From positions 1,922,001 through 1,986,000 of the forward strand of contig NZ_CP104302.1 of NCBI RefSeq assembly GCF_025215495.1: 64,000 nucleotides of DNA. Reading direction: 5' to 3'. The notes under the pieces were generated by a model. It saw only the letters and a program-made list of their open reading frames with translations. It was not told the DNA's origin and did no database searches. A program made the translations under genes and the position numbers. Source of the DNA: Mycolicibacterium brumae. Its GTDB lineage: Bacteria > Actinomycetota > Actinomycetes > Mycobacteriales > Mycobacteriaceae. Positions 44,026-52,079 of this stretch are shown in pieces (positions within the stretch are counted from its first letter, which is position 1; the number at the start of each line of letters is the position of its first letter).

Positions 44026-44056
44026 TGGGGCGCCTTCCGCGTAGCGGGGCGCCCCA
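44026..44056 (+). terminator. Hairpin after the hemophore gene
   Basis: TGGGGCGCC (44026-44034) pairs perfectly with GGCGCCCCA (44048-44056) around a 13-base loop, beginning 11 bases after the stop. No run of U follows, as is usual for mycobacterial terminators. The right arm is also the first unit of the repeat array that follows. Confidence 0.6.
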
Positions 44057-44140
44057 GCATTCGGGGGGGCGGGCGCCCCAGCATTCGAGGGGTTCGGGTG
44101 CCCAACATTCGGGGGTTCGGACGGAAGCATGTGGGGGTTC
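44048..44140 (+). repeat. Imperfect 24-bp tandem repeats
   Basis: GGCGCCCCAGCATTCG recurs at 44048 and 44072, with GGTGCCCAACATTCG near 44097 and a weaker copy (GCATGTGGGGG) at 44127. Spacing of the GCATT element is 24, 24 and 22 bp. Each unit ends in a G-rich run. The array fills the space between the hemophore hairpin and the promoter of the HNH gene. Confidence 0.6.
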
Positions 44141-44221
44141 GGGCGGGTGTCGCTGATAGTGAGACGGTGCCCGCGCGAGGGTCGAATTTTCTCATAGAAC
44201 TCTCAATCCACAGGGCCCGTT

Positions 44222-44264
44222 TTCCGTTGTCTCGCAACGGAACTTGTCGGACCCGAGGTATAGC
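44222..44264 (+). promoter_or_regulatory. Hairpin and -10 element before the HNH gene
   Basis: TTCCGTTG (44222-44229) and CAACGGAA (44235-44242) form a perfect 8-bp inverted repeat with a TCTCG loop. TATAGC (44259-44264) is 9 bases before ATG 44274, close to leaderless spacing. The palindrome sits where a -35 region would be and could bind a regulator. Confidence 0.5.
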
Positions 44265-44273
44265 GTTCTTGCT

Positions 44274-45866
44274 ATGAGCAGCAACGCCTACGCCGACCGG
44301 GAAGCGATCTTCGCCGCCCTCGCGCAGGCCGAAACCGCCCACCACGTCCTGGCTTCGGCGTCCCTCGACGCGCTCTCGTCGGAGGAGATTTTGGAGGTGC
44401 TCGCGCGCCGGGAGGCGCTCGCGTGGCGGGCCCCGGCGGCCGACCACCGACTGCTCGCCCGGTTGGTGGCCGACGGCAATCCGGGGGTGTTGGGGGCGGC
44501 GAACCTCACCCTCGTGTTGGAGGAGCGTCTGCGGATCTCCCGCGGCGTCGCCCGACGGCGTCTGGCTGAGGCCGCCGACCTGGGGCCGCGCACCGCGGTG
44601 GATGGGCAACCTTTGGAGCCGGTGATGCCGTCGGTCGCCCAAGGGGTGGCGGACGGGGTGATCGGCCCGGAACAGGTCGCCATCGTGCGAGACACCTACG
44701 CGAAGATCCCGGCGGCGGTGGATCCGGAGACCCGGGCTGATGCCGAGAAGGAGTTGGCCGAGCTCGCCACGCAGTACGGGCCCTCGCATTTGAGCAAACT
44801 GGCGACCATGCTGCTCATGGTCCTCGACCCGGACGGGGACTTCGCCGATCGGCGCCGCGCCGCCGCCCGCGGCCTGTCCGTCGGCGCCCAAACCCATGAC
44901 GGGATGCGCAACCTGCGGGCGCGGTTGACCCCCGAAGCCTGGGCCACCCTAGAACCCATCCTGGAAAAGTTAGCGGCGCCGGGCATGTGCAATCCCGACG
45001 ATGAACACCCCTGTGTCTCCGGAACACCCAGCGAGGAACAAATCCAAGGCGATAAGCGGACGGTGTCGCAACGCAACCACGACGCCCTGGTCGCCGCGAT
45101 GCGGGCACTGCTGGCCTCCGGCGACCTCGGGCAACACAACGGACTACCCGTCACCGTGATTGTGACGACGACACTTGCGGAGCTGAACGCCGCGGCCCAC
45201 GGTGGGGTGCCCGCCGACCTCGGCGGCGGGCCGATCACCGACCCCGTCGTCACCATCACCGGCCCGGACACCGCGCAGCGGCATGATCGGCCCGAAACCC
45301 CCGGCCAGGCGGAAACTTCCGGAACCCCCGCGATACCGGCCCCCGACGTGCCGGCGGCGCTCACGGGGTGGGCGGTGACTGCGGGCGGGTCGATGGTTCC
45401 GATGAGTGATTTCCTGCGGATGGCCTCGCATGCCCTGCATTACTTGGTGATCTTCGACGGACGTGGCCGGCCGTTGTGGCTGGGTCGGACCAAGCGTCTC
45501 GCGTCAGCTGATCAGCGGTTGGTTCTGTTCGCTCGGGACAAGGGATGCACCCGGCCGGGGTGCACAGCCAGCGCCTACCGGTGCCAGGCCGATCACCTCG
45601 ACAATTTCAGCCAGGACGGCCAGACGAATGTCGACGAGCTGGGGCTGGACTGCGGCCCGGACAATCGGATGGCCTACCAACAGAACTGGACCACCCGCCT
45701 CAACACCGACGGCCGCGTCGAATGGACCCCACCGAAACACCTCGATCATGGGCAGCCGCGGGTCAACCCGTATCACCAGCCCGCCGACATGCTCGCCCAC
45801 TTCCACAAACGGTTCCGCCACCAACACCCACCCGGGACAGACCCGCCACAGGGCTCAGCACGCTAG
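44274..45866 (+). CDS. 13E12-family HNH endonuclease (DUF222)
   Basis: A 530-residue protein of the 13E12 repeat family. The N-terminal 300 residues are the DUF222 helical domain (RLLARLVADGNPGVLGAANL, RISRGVARRRLAEAADLGPR). The C-terminal HNH motif includes CTRPGCTASAYRCQADHLDN and LDCGPDNRMAYQQNW, with zinc-type cysteines and the HNH histidine in place. This family is present in several copies in mycobacteria and is often called mobile, but no insertion-sequence ends or target duplications were seen here. Function of the nuclease in the cell is unknown. Confidence 0.9.
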   Translation: MSSNAYADREAIFAALAQAETAHHVLASASLDALSSEEILEVLARREALAWRAPAADHRLLARLVADGNPGVLGAANLTLVLEERLRISRGVARRRLAEAADLGPRTAVDGQPLEPVMPSVAQGVADGVIGPEQVAIVRDTYAKIPAAVDPETRADAEKELAELATQYGPSHLSKLATMLLMVLDPDGDFADRRRAAARGLSVGAQTHDGMRNLRARLTPEAWATLEPILEKLAAPGMCNPDDEHPCVSGTPSEEQIQGDKRTVSQRNHDALVAAMRALLASGDLGQHNGLPVTVIVTTTLAELNAAAHGGVPADLGGGPITDPVVTITGPDTAQRHDRPETPGQAETSGTPAIPAPDVPAALTGWAVTAGGSMVPMSDFLRMASHALHYLVIFDGRGRPLWLGRTKRLASADQRLVLFARDKGCTRPGCTASAYRCQADHLDNFSQDGQTNVDELGLDCGPDNRMAYQQNWTTRLNTDGRVEWTPPKHLDHGQPRVNPYHQPADMLAHFHKRFRHQHPPGTDPPQGSAR

Positions 45867-46717
45867 AGCGATCGGTGGTGGGCGGGCACCACTCGACGCG
45901 CCAGGCGGGCCAGAGCCGATGGGGTCGGAGTCCACACGTCGTGGTCGTTCGGATCCCAGGAGTACGCCGGGATCCCGTCGTCGAGCAACGTCCGTAACTC
46001 CGGTGTTTCGAGGTCCGAGGCTGCCCACTCGTACAGCTGCGGCAGCCTCGGTGAGATCACGCCGACATCGAGAAGGTGGCCAAAGCTGTTCTCGGACAGC
46101 ACGTATTCCTCGACGTTGTCACCCACGGGATAGCGGTGCGGGAGAATGCGAGACAGCGATAGGAAGATCGCCGTCATGCCCAGGCGCGGGTCCCCCAACG
46201 GCCTGGCTGCCGGCGCCAACCAGCTCAGCGCGAGCTTGGGTGCGGCGACAAGCGCATGGGCGTAGAGAACCCGCATCAGGACCAGGTTGAGGAAGAATCG
46301 CTCAACCCGTCCTTCGGATCCGGCAAGGTCACGTTGGACCAGGTAGGCAGAGACGATGCTCAGGTTGTGCGCCCGATACCAGCGGGGCGCCGAAGGATGT
46401 CGAATGAACTCGACCGTGGCCGCCACCGATGGAGTGCTCGGGTCGCCCTGGCCCGCCATGGCGAGTTCACGCGCCTCCCAGGAGTCGCGCAGCAGCGCCG
46501 CATTGGCTGCTCGCCACCACGGGCTGCCAGTCGCAGGGTCGAGTAGTCCGCGACGCAACTGCCAGTCCATGAATGCCAATGCGGCCCGCCGGTAGGGAAC
46601 GTGCCGGTGCGGCAAACCACGTGGCACGTCGTAGGTTGATCGCAGCAGCGCCCGCCGACCATGGGGATCGTCGCGAACGGCGGCGACCCGCTCGGCCGCC
46701 GCTTCCGTCGCGGTCAT
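45863..46717 (-). CDS. Hypothetical protein
   Basis: A mostly helical protein of about 284 residues that I do not recognise. Basic and aromatic stretches include YDVPRGLPHRHVPYRRAALA, FMDWQLRRGLL and RWYRAHNLSIVSAYLVQRDL. A hydrophobic central part (RFFLNLVLMRVLYAHALVAA) could sit in or on the membrane. There is no signal peptide. GTG 46726 is an alternative start nine bases upstream. The stop overlaps the end of the HNH gene by 4 bp. The upstream metallophosphoesterase gene is in the same direction with a short gap, so they may be co-transcribed. Confidence 0.66.
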   Translation of the reverse strand: MTATEAAAERVAAVRDDPHGRRALLRSTYDVPRGLPHRHVPYRRAALAFMDWQLRRGLLDPATGSPWWRAANAALLRDSWEARELAMAGQGDPSTPSVAATVEFIRHPSAPRWYRAHNLSIVSAYLVQRDLAGSEGRVERFFLNLVLMRVLYAHALVAAPKLALSWLAPAARPLGDPRLGMTAIFLSLSRILPHRYPVGDNVEEYVLSENSFGHLLDVGVISPRLPQLYEWAASDLETPELRTLLDDGIPAYSWDPNDHDVWTPTPSALARLARRVVPAHHRSL

Positions 46718-46742
46718 GGCTTGCACCCGAGTAGTGGATGGC

Positions 46743-47333
46743 TCACCTGGCCATCTCCTGCACGAGATCGTCGGCAGAGGCCGGCTTCAACTCCCACGCC
46801 TCCAGCGAAACGCAGATCGACCGCGTCCCGGACCGTCGCTCCGCACTGTGGGTATGCCCGTGCAGCAGCCACATCCCGAGATTCGGGAGTTGGTACTGAT
46901 CGAAGTGCTCGCGAGCGTGGCGATCGGGAGTGCCTCGATATGGGAAGTGTGACAACAGAACTCCGGTGTCACCGACCTTGGTCCGGGCGTGTTGCTGGAT
47001 CGAAGCGAAGACCGTTGCGAAGGCGCTGAAGTGCCGCTGGGCGTTTCGGTACATCGGCGCGCACGGATCGTGATTACCGGTCACCAGGTGCATGGTCACG
47101 TCCAGCGTGCTCAACTGGCTCAGCGCCGACTCCATCGACCCGACGCCGCCGGAACAGATATCGCCGAGCACCCACAGCACGTCGTTCTCCGGGTCCAATA
47201 CACGCAGTGCCGCCATCACCGCTTCGTCGTGCGCGGCGACGCTGCCGAAGCCGCGGAGATCGGCGAGCTTCGGATGCTGCAGATGCAGGTCGGCGGTGAA
47301 GTAGTGCACCCGTCCATGGTGGCTGGTCGACAC
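46743..47333 (-). CDS. Calcineurin-like metallophosphoesterase
   Basis: A 196-residue phosphoesterase. All metal-binding motifs are present: FTADLHLQH, VLWVLGDICSGG, LVTGNHDP, GVLLSHFPY and WLLHGHTHSAE. Such short single-domain members act on phosphodiesters or phosphomonoesters; the substrate is unknown. Start GTG 47333 is the furthest upstream reasonable start; a later GTG at VHYFTADL would remove eight residues. Base composition here is a little less GC-rich than the conserved operons nearby. Confidence 0.86.
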   Translation of the reverse strand: MSTSHHGRVHYFTADLHLQHPKLADLRGFGSVAAHDEAVMAALRVLDPENDVLWVLGDICSGGVGSMESALSQLSTLDVTMHLVTGNHDPCAPMYRNAQRHFSAFATVFASIQQHARTKVGDTGVLLSHFPYRGTPDRHAREHFDQYQLPNLGMWLLHGHTHSAERRSGTRSICVSLEAWELKPASADDLVQEMAR

Positions 47334-47410
47334 GGCGTCGGGCGAGTGAATTCCGCCAGGTTCGCGCGGAGGATCCGATGGATCCCTACCCAGTGGTGAA
47401 TACTCGACCC

Positions 47411-47680
47411 ATGGATTCTGACCTCGAGTCGATGTCCAGGGCAGACCTGGTTGCCGAGGTGCGGCGACTACGGGCGGGGATCCGCGAGCATCGTGATTCG
47501 ACCGGCCACGACCTTTGCTGGCATCATCCGGACCTGTGGGATCTCTTGCCCGAGAAGACCGATCCGCAGATCACGGTCCCAGCGTGGCCGCAATTCCTAC
47601 GCGGTTGCGTCAGTTACCGAGAGTCTCTGGACCGCCAAGCAGCGGACGCGCCGCGGTCCGACCGGCCATATGCGGATTGA
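47411..47680 (+). CDS. Small conserved hypothetical protein
   Basis: An 89-residue protein. The core LVAEVRRLRAGIREHRDSTG followed by HDLCWHHPDLWDLLPEKTDP is a pattern I recall as widely conserved in small unnamed bacterial proteins. It begins with a coiled helix and contains a possible metal-binding CWHHPD motif. ATG 47378 would add eleven residues. It overlaps the convergent acetyltransferase gene by 67 bp. No function can be assigned. Confidence 0.7.
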   Translation: MDSDLESMSRADLVAEVRRLRAGIREHRDSTGHDLCWHHPDLWDLLPEKTDPQITVPAWPQFLRGCVSYRESLDRQAADAPRSDRPYAD

Positions 47681-48156
47681 CTCAGCGACTTGGCGAACCA
47701 GTGATGGGCGTAGGGATTGTCGTTGTACGCGGGCACCTCGTGGTACCCGAGCCGGCGGTACATGGCGACGGCCTCGGTGAGCGCGCGGTTGGTGTCCAAC
47801 TGCACCGTCGTCGCCCCCGCCGCGGCGGCCAGGGCCTCCAACTCCTCGATCAGCCGGCGGCCCAGGCCCGTGCCGCGGACCGACGGCGTCGTCCACACCC
47901 GCTTGATCTCGGCGGTGTCGGCGTCGTGGAAGGTGACGGCGCCGCAACCCACGGCCTCGTCGCCGATCATTGCCAGCAGTAGCGCGCCGCGCGGCGGGAC
48001 GATCGACGGGTCACTGACTGCGCCGCCGATGCCCGGATCGAATCCCTCCTCGAACCGGGCGGCGAGCTCGGCGTAGTACTGACTCGCGGCGAACGTGGCG
48101 GCGGGGTCAGCCGGATCAGCTTCGATGATCCGGATCGCAGACGCCAGCTCACCCAT
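47614..48156 (-). CDS. GNAT-family N-acetyltransferase
   Basis: A 180-residue GNAT protein. The acetyl-CoA-binding motif A is RVWTTPSVRGTGLGRRLIEE, followed by the LDTNRALTEAVAMYRRLGYH motif B, a pattern close to the MarR-fused and solitary acetyltransferases acting on small amines or amino acids. The last 20 residues (YGRSDRGASAAWRSRDSR) lie inside the overlap with the small convergent gene and look less conserved. The substrate is unknown. Confidence 0.85.
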   Translation of the reverse strand: MGELASAIRIIEADPADPAATFAASQYYAELAARFEEGFDPGIGGAVSDPSIVPPRGALLLAMIGDEAVGCGAVTFHDADTAEIKRVWTTPSVRGTGLGRRLIEELEALAAAAGATTVQLDTNRALTEAVAMYRRLGYHEVPAYNDNPYAHHWFAKSLSQSAYGRSDRGASAAWRSRDSR

Positions 48157-48192
48157 GCCCTCGACGGTAGTCAGTCGCGACCAGCCCCGGTG

Positions 48193-50553
48193 CTATCGCC
48201 TCGCAACCCAGTCGAAGAACTCGGCGGCGGTGAACACCGGTTTTCCATACTCCTGCGCCTTGCGGGCCTTCCCGGACTGGGTGCCCGCTTCGGCGACCAC
48301 CAGGACCTCGCAGCGGGTCTTGGTCACGGAGGCGACGGGCGCCAAGCCTGCCGAGGCGGCTAGCCGCTCCATTTCAGGACGTTCCATCACCCGCCCTCGA
48401 CCGTCCACCGCGGTGCCGGTGAAGCAGATCCTGGCGCCGGGAACCAGCGACTCCTCAATCGTGGGAAACGACGACGTCTCCAGGCCAGCCGCCAGCTCCG
48501 GGGCGCCCAGCGAGGCCAGTGCAGCCCGCAGCCGGCCCCGCACCTCGTCGGGTAGCCGGGTCCTGGTGGCCGCGGCCAATAGTTGGTCTGCGGCGGCGCG
48601 GCGAGCGGCGAGCTCCCAACTCGTCTCCCCCGCCGAGATCGCTTCAGCCGCGGGAGTGGCCCCCAACAGCACGGGTCCGAGGCCGCGGCTGACCCGCAGC
48701 AACGCCGATAGGGCCGGAAGATGCTGGGCCGCAGGGGTTTCCAGACCATGATCTCGGCTGACCAGCACCCCGGAGAGGATATCGGTGTCCTCGGGCTCCT
48801 CGAACGGTGAGGAACCGGGGGCGGACTCGGCCGCGTGGAACTGGTCGAGGGTGGATCTGGCGCGCTGCAACGCGGTCCTGCCCGTGACGGTGACACCGGG
48901 CAGTTCGACGCCGAGGGGTATCGGAACCACTTGTCCCAACCGCTTGAGCTCGAAATCCAGCAAATCCAGCGTCTCATCGACCTTCACGCCCACCGGTGTG
49001 CGCCCGGCCAGCATCGGGGCGATCACCGACCATGCCTCGCGCAGGGTCGGCGCCAGCAACACATCGGCGACCTCGATTCCGTACGCCTGGCGGGCGTCGG
49101 ACAGGTCGCGTTGCGGGTTGATCAGCGTCGACACCGCCGTGCCATCGTCGAACGCCACCGCCAACTCCACCGGGCGTGGCCGCGACATCCGCCCCTCCTC
49201 GCCAACCGTGAGCAGACCGATCGCGCAGAACCGGCTCCCCCGACCGGTGTCGGCGGCGCTCCGCAGGAAACGGGCGATCCGGCGGTCGACCTTCAGATCC
49301 TTCGGCAGCACAGGGCGTTTCAACACCAGACCGGACAGCGACGTGCACCGGCTCAACGCCACATACAGCTGACCGGTGGAGAACATCCCGCCGGACAGAT
49401 CCACCACCAGCCGGTCCAGCGTCTGGCCCTGACTCTTGTGAATGGTGATCGCCCAGGCCAGCTTGAACGGCAATTGGGTGAACGTGCCAACGACCTCCCG
49501 ACGCAGCGCTCCGCCGTCGACGACCGGACGGGTGGCCTCCCAGGTGAACGGGGTCACCTCGGCGGTTGCGCCGTCGGGGAACTCAACCTCGACCACGGCG
49601 CCATGACGGTCATAGCCCACCCCGACAACCCGGCCGATCGAGCCGTTTACCCAGCGCCCCGCCTTATCATTGTTGAGCATCATCACCTGGGCGCCGACCT
49701 TGAACCGCAACTCGTCGTCGATGGGCTTGTCGAACAACGAAAGATCACCCGACTCGGTGGCGCGGTGCGTCATTTCCTCACCGGGCAATCGCTCCAGCTG
49801 CTGCCGGTTTCGGGCCGTCACCAGCCTGTTCGTCGGCGCCAACGTCAACCACATCTCGCCGTCGGGCGGAACGAAGTCGGGGTCGACGCGGGAGTCGAGG
49901 TGCTCCTTGGCGTGCGCGAGCAGCACACCTTCGCGAATCTCGTTGAGAATGGCCGTCATTCGGTCGTCGCCGAGTTGGCGGAACACCGTCGTCAGCTGAA
50001 CGGTCGGGAAGTCTCGACGGTCGAATGCGTTCGCCGAGAAGAAATATGGCGTGTCATAGGTGCTGGCGAAGTGGTGCTGCTCGAGCTCGGTGGACACCGG
50101 CGGCAACTGGTAGAGGTCGCCCACCAGCACGATCTGCACGCCGCCGAACGGAGCGCCCGGTTCCGGGCCGAACCGCCCCAGCGCCGCGGCGATCATGTCG
50201 AACACGTCGGCGCGGACCATGGACGCCTCGTCGATGATCAGGGTCTGCAGCTTGCCGAGCGTGGCGGAGAACCGCCCGGGCCGGTAGGAGCCTGAGGTCA
50301 CATCGGGCAGCGCGGTGGTGGGTCGGAATCCGAACAGCCGGTGGATCGTGTGTCCGTCGACGTTGAGGGCGGCGATTCCGGTCGGCGCGACGACGACGAC
50401 ATTGCGGTCGGTGTTGGCCATGAAGTGCCGGATCAACGTCGACTTGCCGGTGCCCGCCTTGCCGGTGAGAAACAGGTGCTGCCCGGAAGCCAGCAACCCC
50501 AATGCCTCCCGAAACTCGTCGGTCAGCAGCACGCCGTCGTTCGTCGCCCCCAC
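48193..50553 (-). CDS. Pif1-like helicase with degenerate exonuclease-like and BRCT domains
   Basis: A 786-residue superfamily 1B helicase. Residues 1-430 form the helicase core: Walker A LTGKAGTGKS, APTGIAALNVDG, DEAS in LIIDEASMVRADVF, GDLYQLPPV and the late motif AWAITIHKSQGQTLDR with YVALSRCTSLSG. Residues about 455-560 resemble a DnaQ-type exonuclease fold (VELAVAFDDGTAVSTLINPQ, HxxD region GVKVDETLDLLDFELKRLG) but the first DxE acidic pair is missing, so nuclease activity is doubtful. The C terminus (about 700-786) is a BRCT domain: GARICFTGTAVDGRG, ASVTKTRCEVLVVAEAG and GKPVFTAAEFFDWV. A role at damaged or structured DNA is likely. Confidence 0.88.
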   Translation of the reverse strand: MGATNDGVLLTDEFREALGLLASGQHLFLTGKAGTGKSTLIRHFMANTDRNVVVVAPTGIAALNVDGHTIHRLFGFRPTTALPDVTSGSYRPGRFSATLGKLQTLIIDEASMVRADVFDMIAAALGRFGPEPGAPFGGVQIVLVGDLYQLPPVSTELEQHHFASTYDTPYFFSANAFDRRDFPTVQLTTVFRQLGDDRMTAILNEIREGVLLAHAKEHLDSRVDPDFVPPDGEMWLTLAPTNRLVTARNRQQLERLPGEEMTHRATESGDLSLFDKPIDDELRFKVGAQVMMLNNDKAGRWVNGSIGRVVGVGYDRHGAVVEVEFPDGATAEVTPFTWEATRPVVDGGALRREVVGTFTQLPFKLAWAITIHKSQGQTLDRLVVDLSGGMFSTGQLYVALSRCTSLSGLVLKRPVLPKDLKVDRRIARFLRSAADTGRGSRFCAIGLLTVGEEGRMSRPRPVELAVAFDDGTAVSTLINPQRDLSDARQAYGIEVADVLLAPTLREAWSVIAPMLAGRTPVGVKVDETLDLLDFELKRLGQVVPIPLGVELPGVTVTGRTALQRARSTLDQFHAAESAPGSSPFEEPEDTDILSGVLVSRDHGLETPAAQHLPALSALLRVSRGLGPVLLGATPAAEAISAGETSWELAARRAAADQLLAAATRTRLPDEVRGRLRAALASLGAPELAAGLETSSFPTIEESLVPGARICFTGTAVDGRGRVMERPEMERLAASAGLAPVASVTKTRCEVLVVAEAGTQSGKARKAQEYGKPVFTAAEFFDWVARR

Positions 50554-50574
50554 GGTCGAACCCTATCGACAGCG

Positions 50575-51735
50575 TCAGACGATGTTCGTTTCGCCACGGC
50601 CGGCGACGGCCGCGAAGCGGTCCAACCGGAACGGCCGGATGTCGTAGCCGGGTTCGCGGCCGTGATAGAGGTCGCAGACGATCTCGCCGGTCGCCGGGCC
50701 CATCAGGAACCCGTGGCCGGAGTAGCCGGTGGCGATGAGCAGTCCGTCGACTTGGTCGCAGCGGTCGATGATCTGGTTGCGGTCGGGGGTGACCTCATAG
50801 AGGCCGGCCCACCCGGTGCGGATGCCGTAGTCGAGGATCGCCGGGGCTCGGCGTCCGGCGACCTCGCCGAGGCCCATCAGCCAGTCGTCGAGATCGAAAT
50901 GTTCGTTGAATCCGACCTGCTCGTCGGGGTCCGACCAGCCCAGCAGCAGGCCGCCGCCCTCGGGATGGAAGTAGAAGCTCGACGGGAAGTCGATGGTCAG
51001 GGACGGGGATGACTTCGGCAGATCCGCGATCGGCTCGGTGAACGCGATCTGCCGGCGCACCGGCACGACGGGGATGTCGACGCCGAGCATCGCGCCGATC
51101 TGAGCTGACCAGGCGCCGGCCGCGCACACCACGGTCCGGGTCGCGATCACGCCATGCTCGGTGACGACGCCGGTGACGGTCCCGCCGTCGGATTCGATGT
51201 CGGTCACCGCGCAATGCCGCAGTATCCGGGCGCCATGCCGGCGGGCGGTGGCCGCATAGCCGGCCACCACCGATTCCGGGGAGGCCTTCGCGTCCTCGGG
51301 AGACCAGCAGGCCGCGAGCATGCCGTCGGTGGACAGCAGCGGCGAAATCCGTTGGGCCTCAGCGGGGTCGATCATCCGGCTCGGCACGCCCATGCTGTTC
51401 TGCAGCGCGACGGACTCGGTGAAGATCTCGACGTTCTCCGGATCCGACAGCGTGTACAGGTAGCCGTCGCGGTGGAAATCGATCTCTTGGCCGTAACGCT
51501 GCGGGAAGTGGGCGAACACCTCCAGCCCGCGCAGCCCGATCGCGATGTTGGCCGCATTGGAGAAGGTGGCCCGCACGCCGCCGGCCGCCTTGCAGGTGGA
51601 CCCGCCGCCCAGTTCGCCCTTCTCGACCAGCACCACATCCCGCACTCCCGATTCGGCGAGGTGGCAGGCGATCGACGTGCCAATCACCCCGCCGCCGATC
51701 ACGACGACCGACGCGCGCTCGGGGACGGTGATCAT
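50575..51735 (-). CDS. DadA/sarcosine-oxidase-like FAD-dependent oxidoreductase
   Basis: A 386-residue flavoprotein of the D-amino-acid oxidase/sarcosine oxidase family. The FAD motif is VVVIGGGVIGTSIACHLAES, followed by GGGSTCKAAGGVR. The C-terminal signature is DGLLIATGYSGHGFLMGPAT. It should oxidise a secondary or D-amino acid with FAD; the substrate cannot be predicted. It begins at ATG 51735. Its stop lies 22 bp upstream of the helicase start on the same strand, so the two could be co-transcribed. Confidence 0.88.
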   Translation of the reverse strand: MITVPERASVVVIGGGVIGTSIACHLAESGVRDVVLVEKGELGGGSTCKAAGGVRATFSNAANIAIGLRGLEVFAHFPQRYGQEIDFHRDGYLYTLSDPENVEIFTESVALQNSMGVPSRMIDPAEAQRISPLLSTDGMLAACWSPEDAKASPESVVAGYAATARRHGARILRHCAVTDIESDGGTVTGVVTEHGVIATRTVVCAAGAWSAQIGAMLGVDIPVVPVRRQIAFTEPIADLPKSSPSLTIDFPSSFYFHPEGGGLLLGWSDPDEQVGFNEHFDLDDWLMGLGEVAGRRAPAILDYGIRTGWAGLYEVTPDRNQIIDRCDQVDGLLIATGYSGHGFLMGPATGEIVCDLYHGREPGYDIRPFRLDRFAAVAGRGETNIV

Positions 51736-51856
51736 GCGGCGGCCCGGTGTCGTAGGCGGGCGATGGGAGTCGGCGTGTTTCGCATCGCGTCCGATTATCC
51801 GGGGTTGATCAGTTCGGCGGGGGAACTTGGCGAAGGCAGGGCTCCGTCATCCGAGA

Positions 51857-51904
51857 ACAGGTCAGGGGCGACTCCAGATCTCTCCGAAACCGCCCCTGAC
51901 CTGT
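51857..51904 (-). terminator. Perfect 14-bp inverted repeat downstream of tRNA-Pro
   Basis: ACAGGTCAGGGGCG (51857-51870) and CGCCCCTGACCTGT (51891-51904) are exact inverted copies around a 20-base loop that contains AGATCT. The element lies 11 bases beyond the 3-prime end of the minus-strand tRNA, which suits a factor-independent terminator, although only a weak T run follows. Confidence 0.65.
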
Positions 51905-51914
51905 CGTTCTGCGG

Positions 51915-51988
51915 TCGGGCTGACAGGATTTGAACCTGCGACCCCTACACCCCCAGTGTAGTGCGCTACCAAGCTGCGCCACAGCCCG
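51915..51988 (-). tRNA. tRNA-Pro (anticodon GGG)
   Basis: A complete 74-base cloverleaf. The acceptor stem is CGGGCTG with CAGCCCG, the D stem GCGC/GCGC, the anticodon stem CTACA/TGTAG with loop CTGGGGG (anticodon GGG, reading CCC and CCU), and the T stem GCAGG/CCTGT with loop TTCAAAT. The discriminator is A, and CCA is not encoded. Confidence 0.95.
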
Positions 51989-52079
51989 CGCTCCAGAGCC
52001 TTAAGGCCCCGGCAGCCTCAGGAAGCCTACATTAGGCGCGCCCTGGCACCCCAATCCGGTCGCCCGTGCGCGTCGCCGC

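Noticed and set aside
44274-45866. Calling the HNH gene an active mobile element
   Set aside because: No terminal repeats, target duplication or intron structure was found around it.
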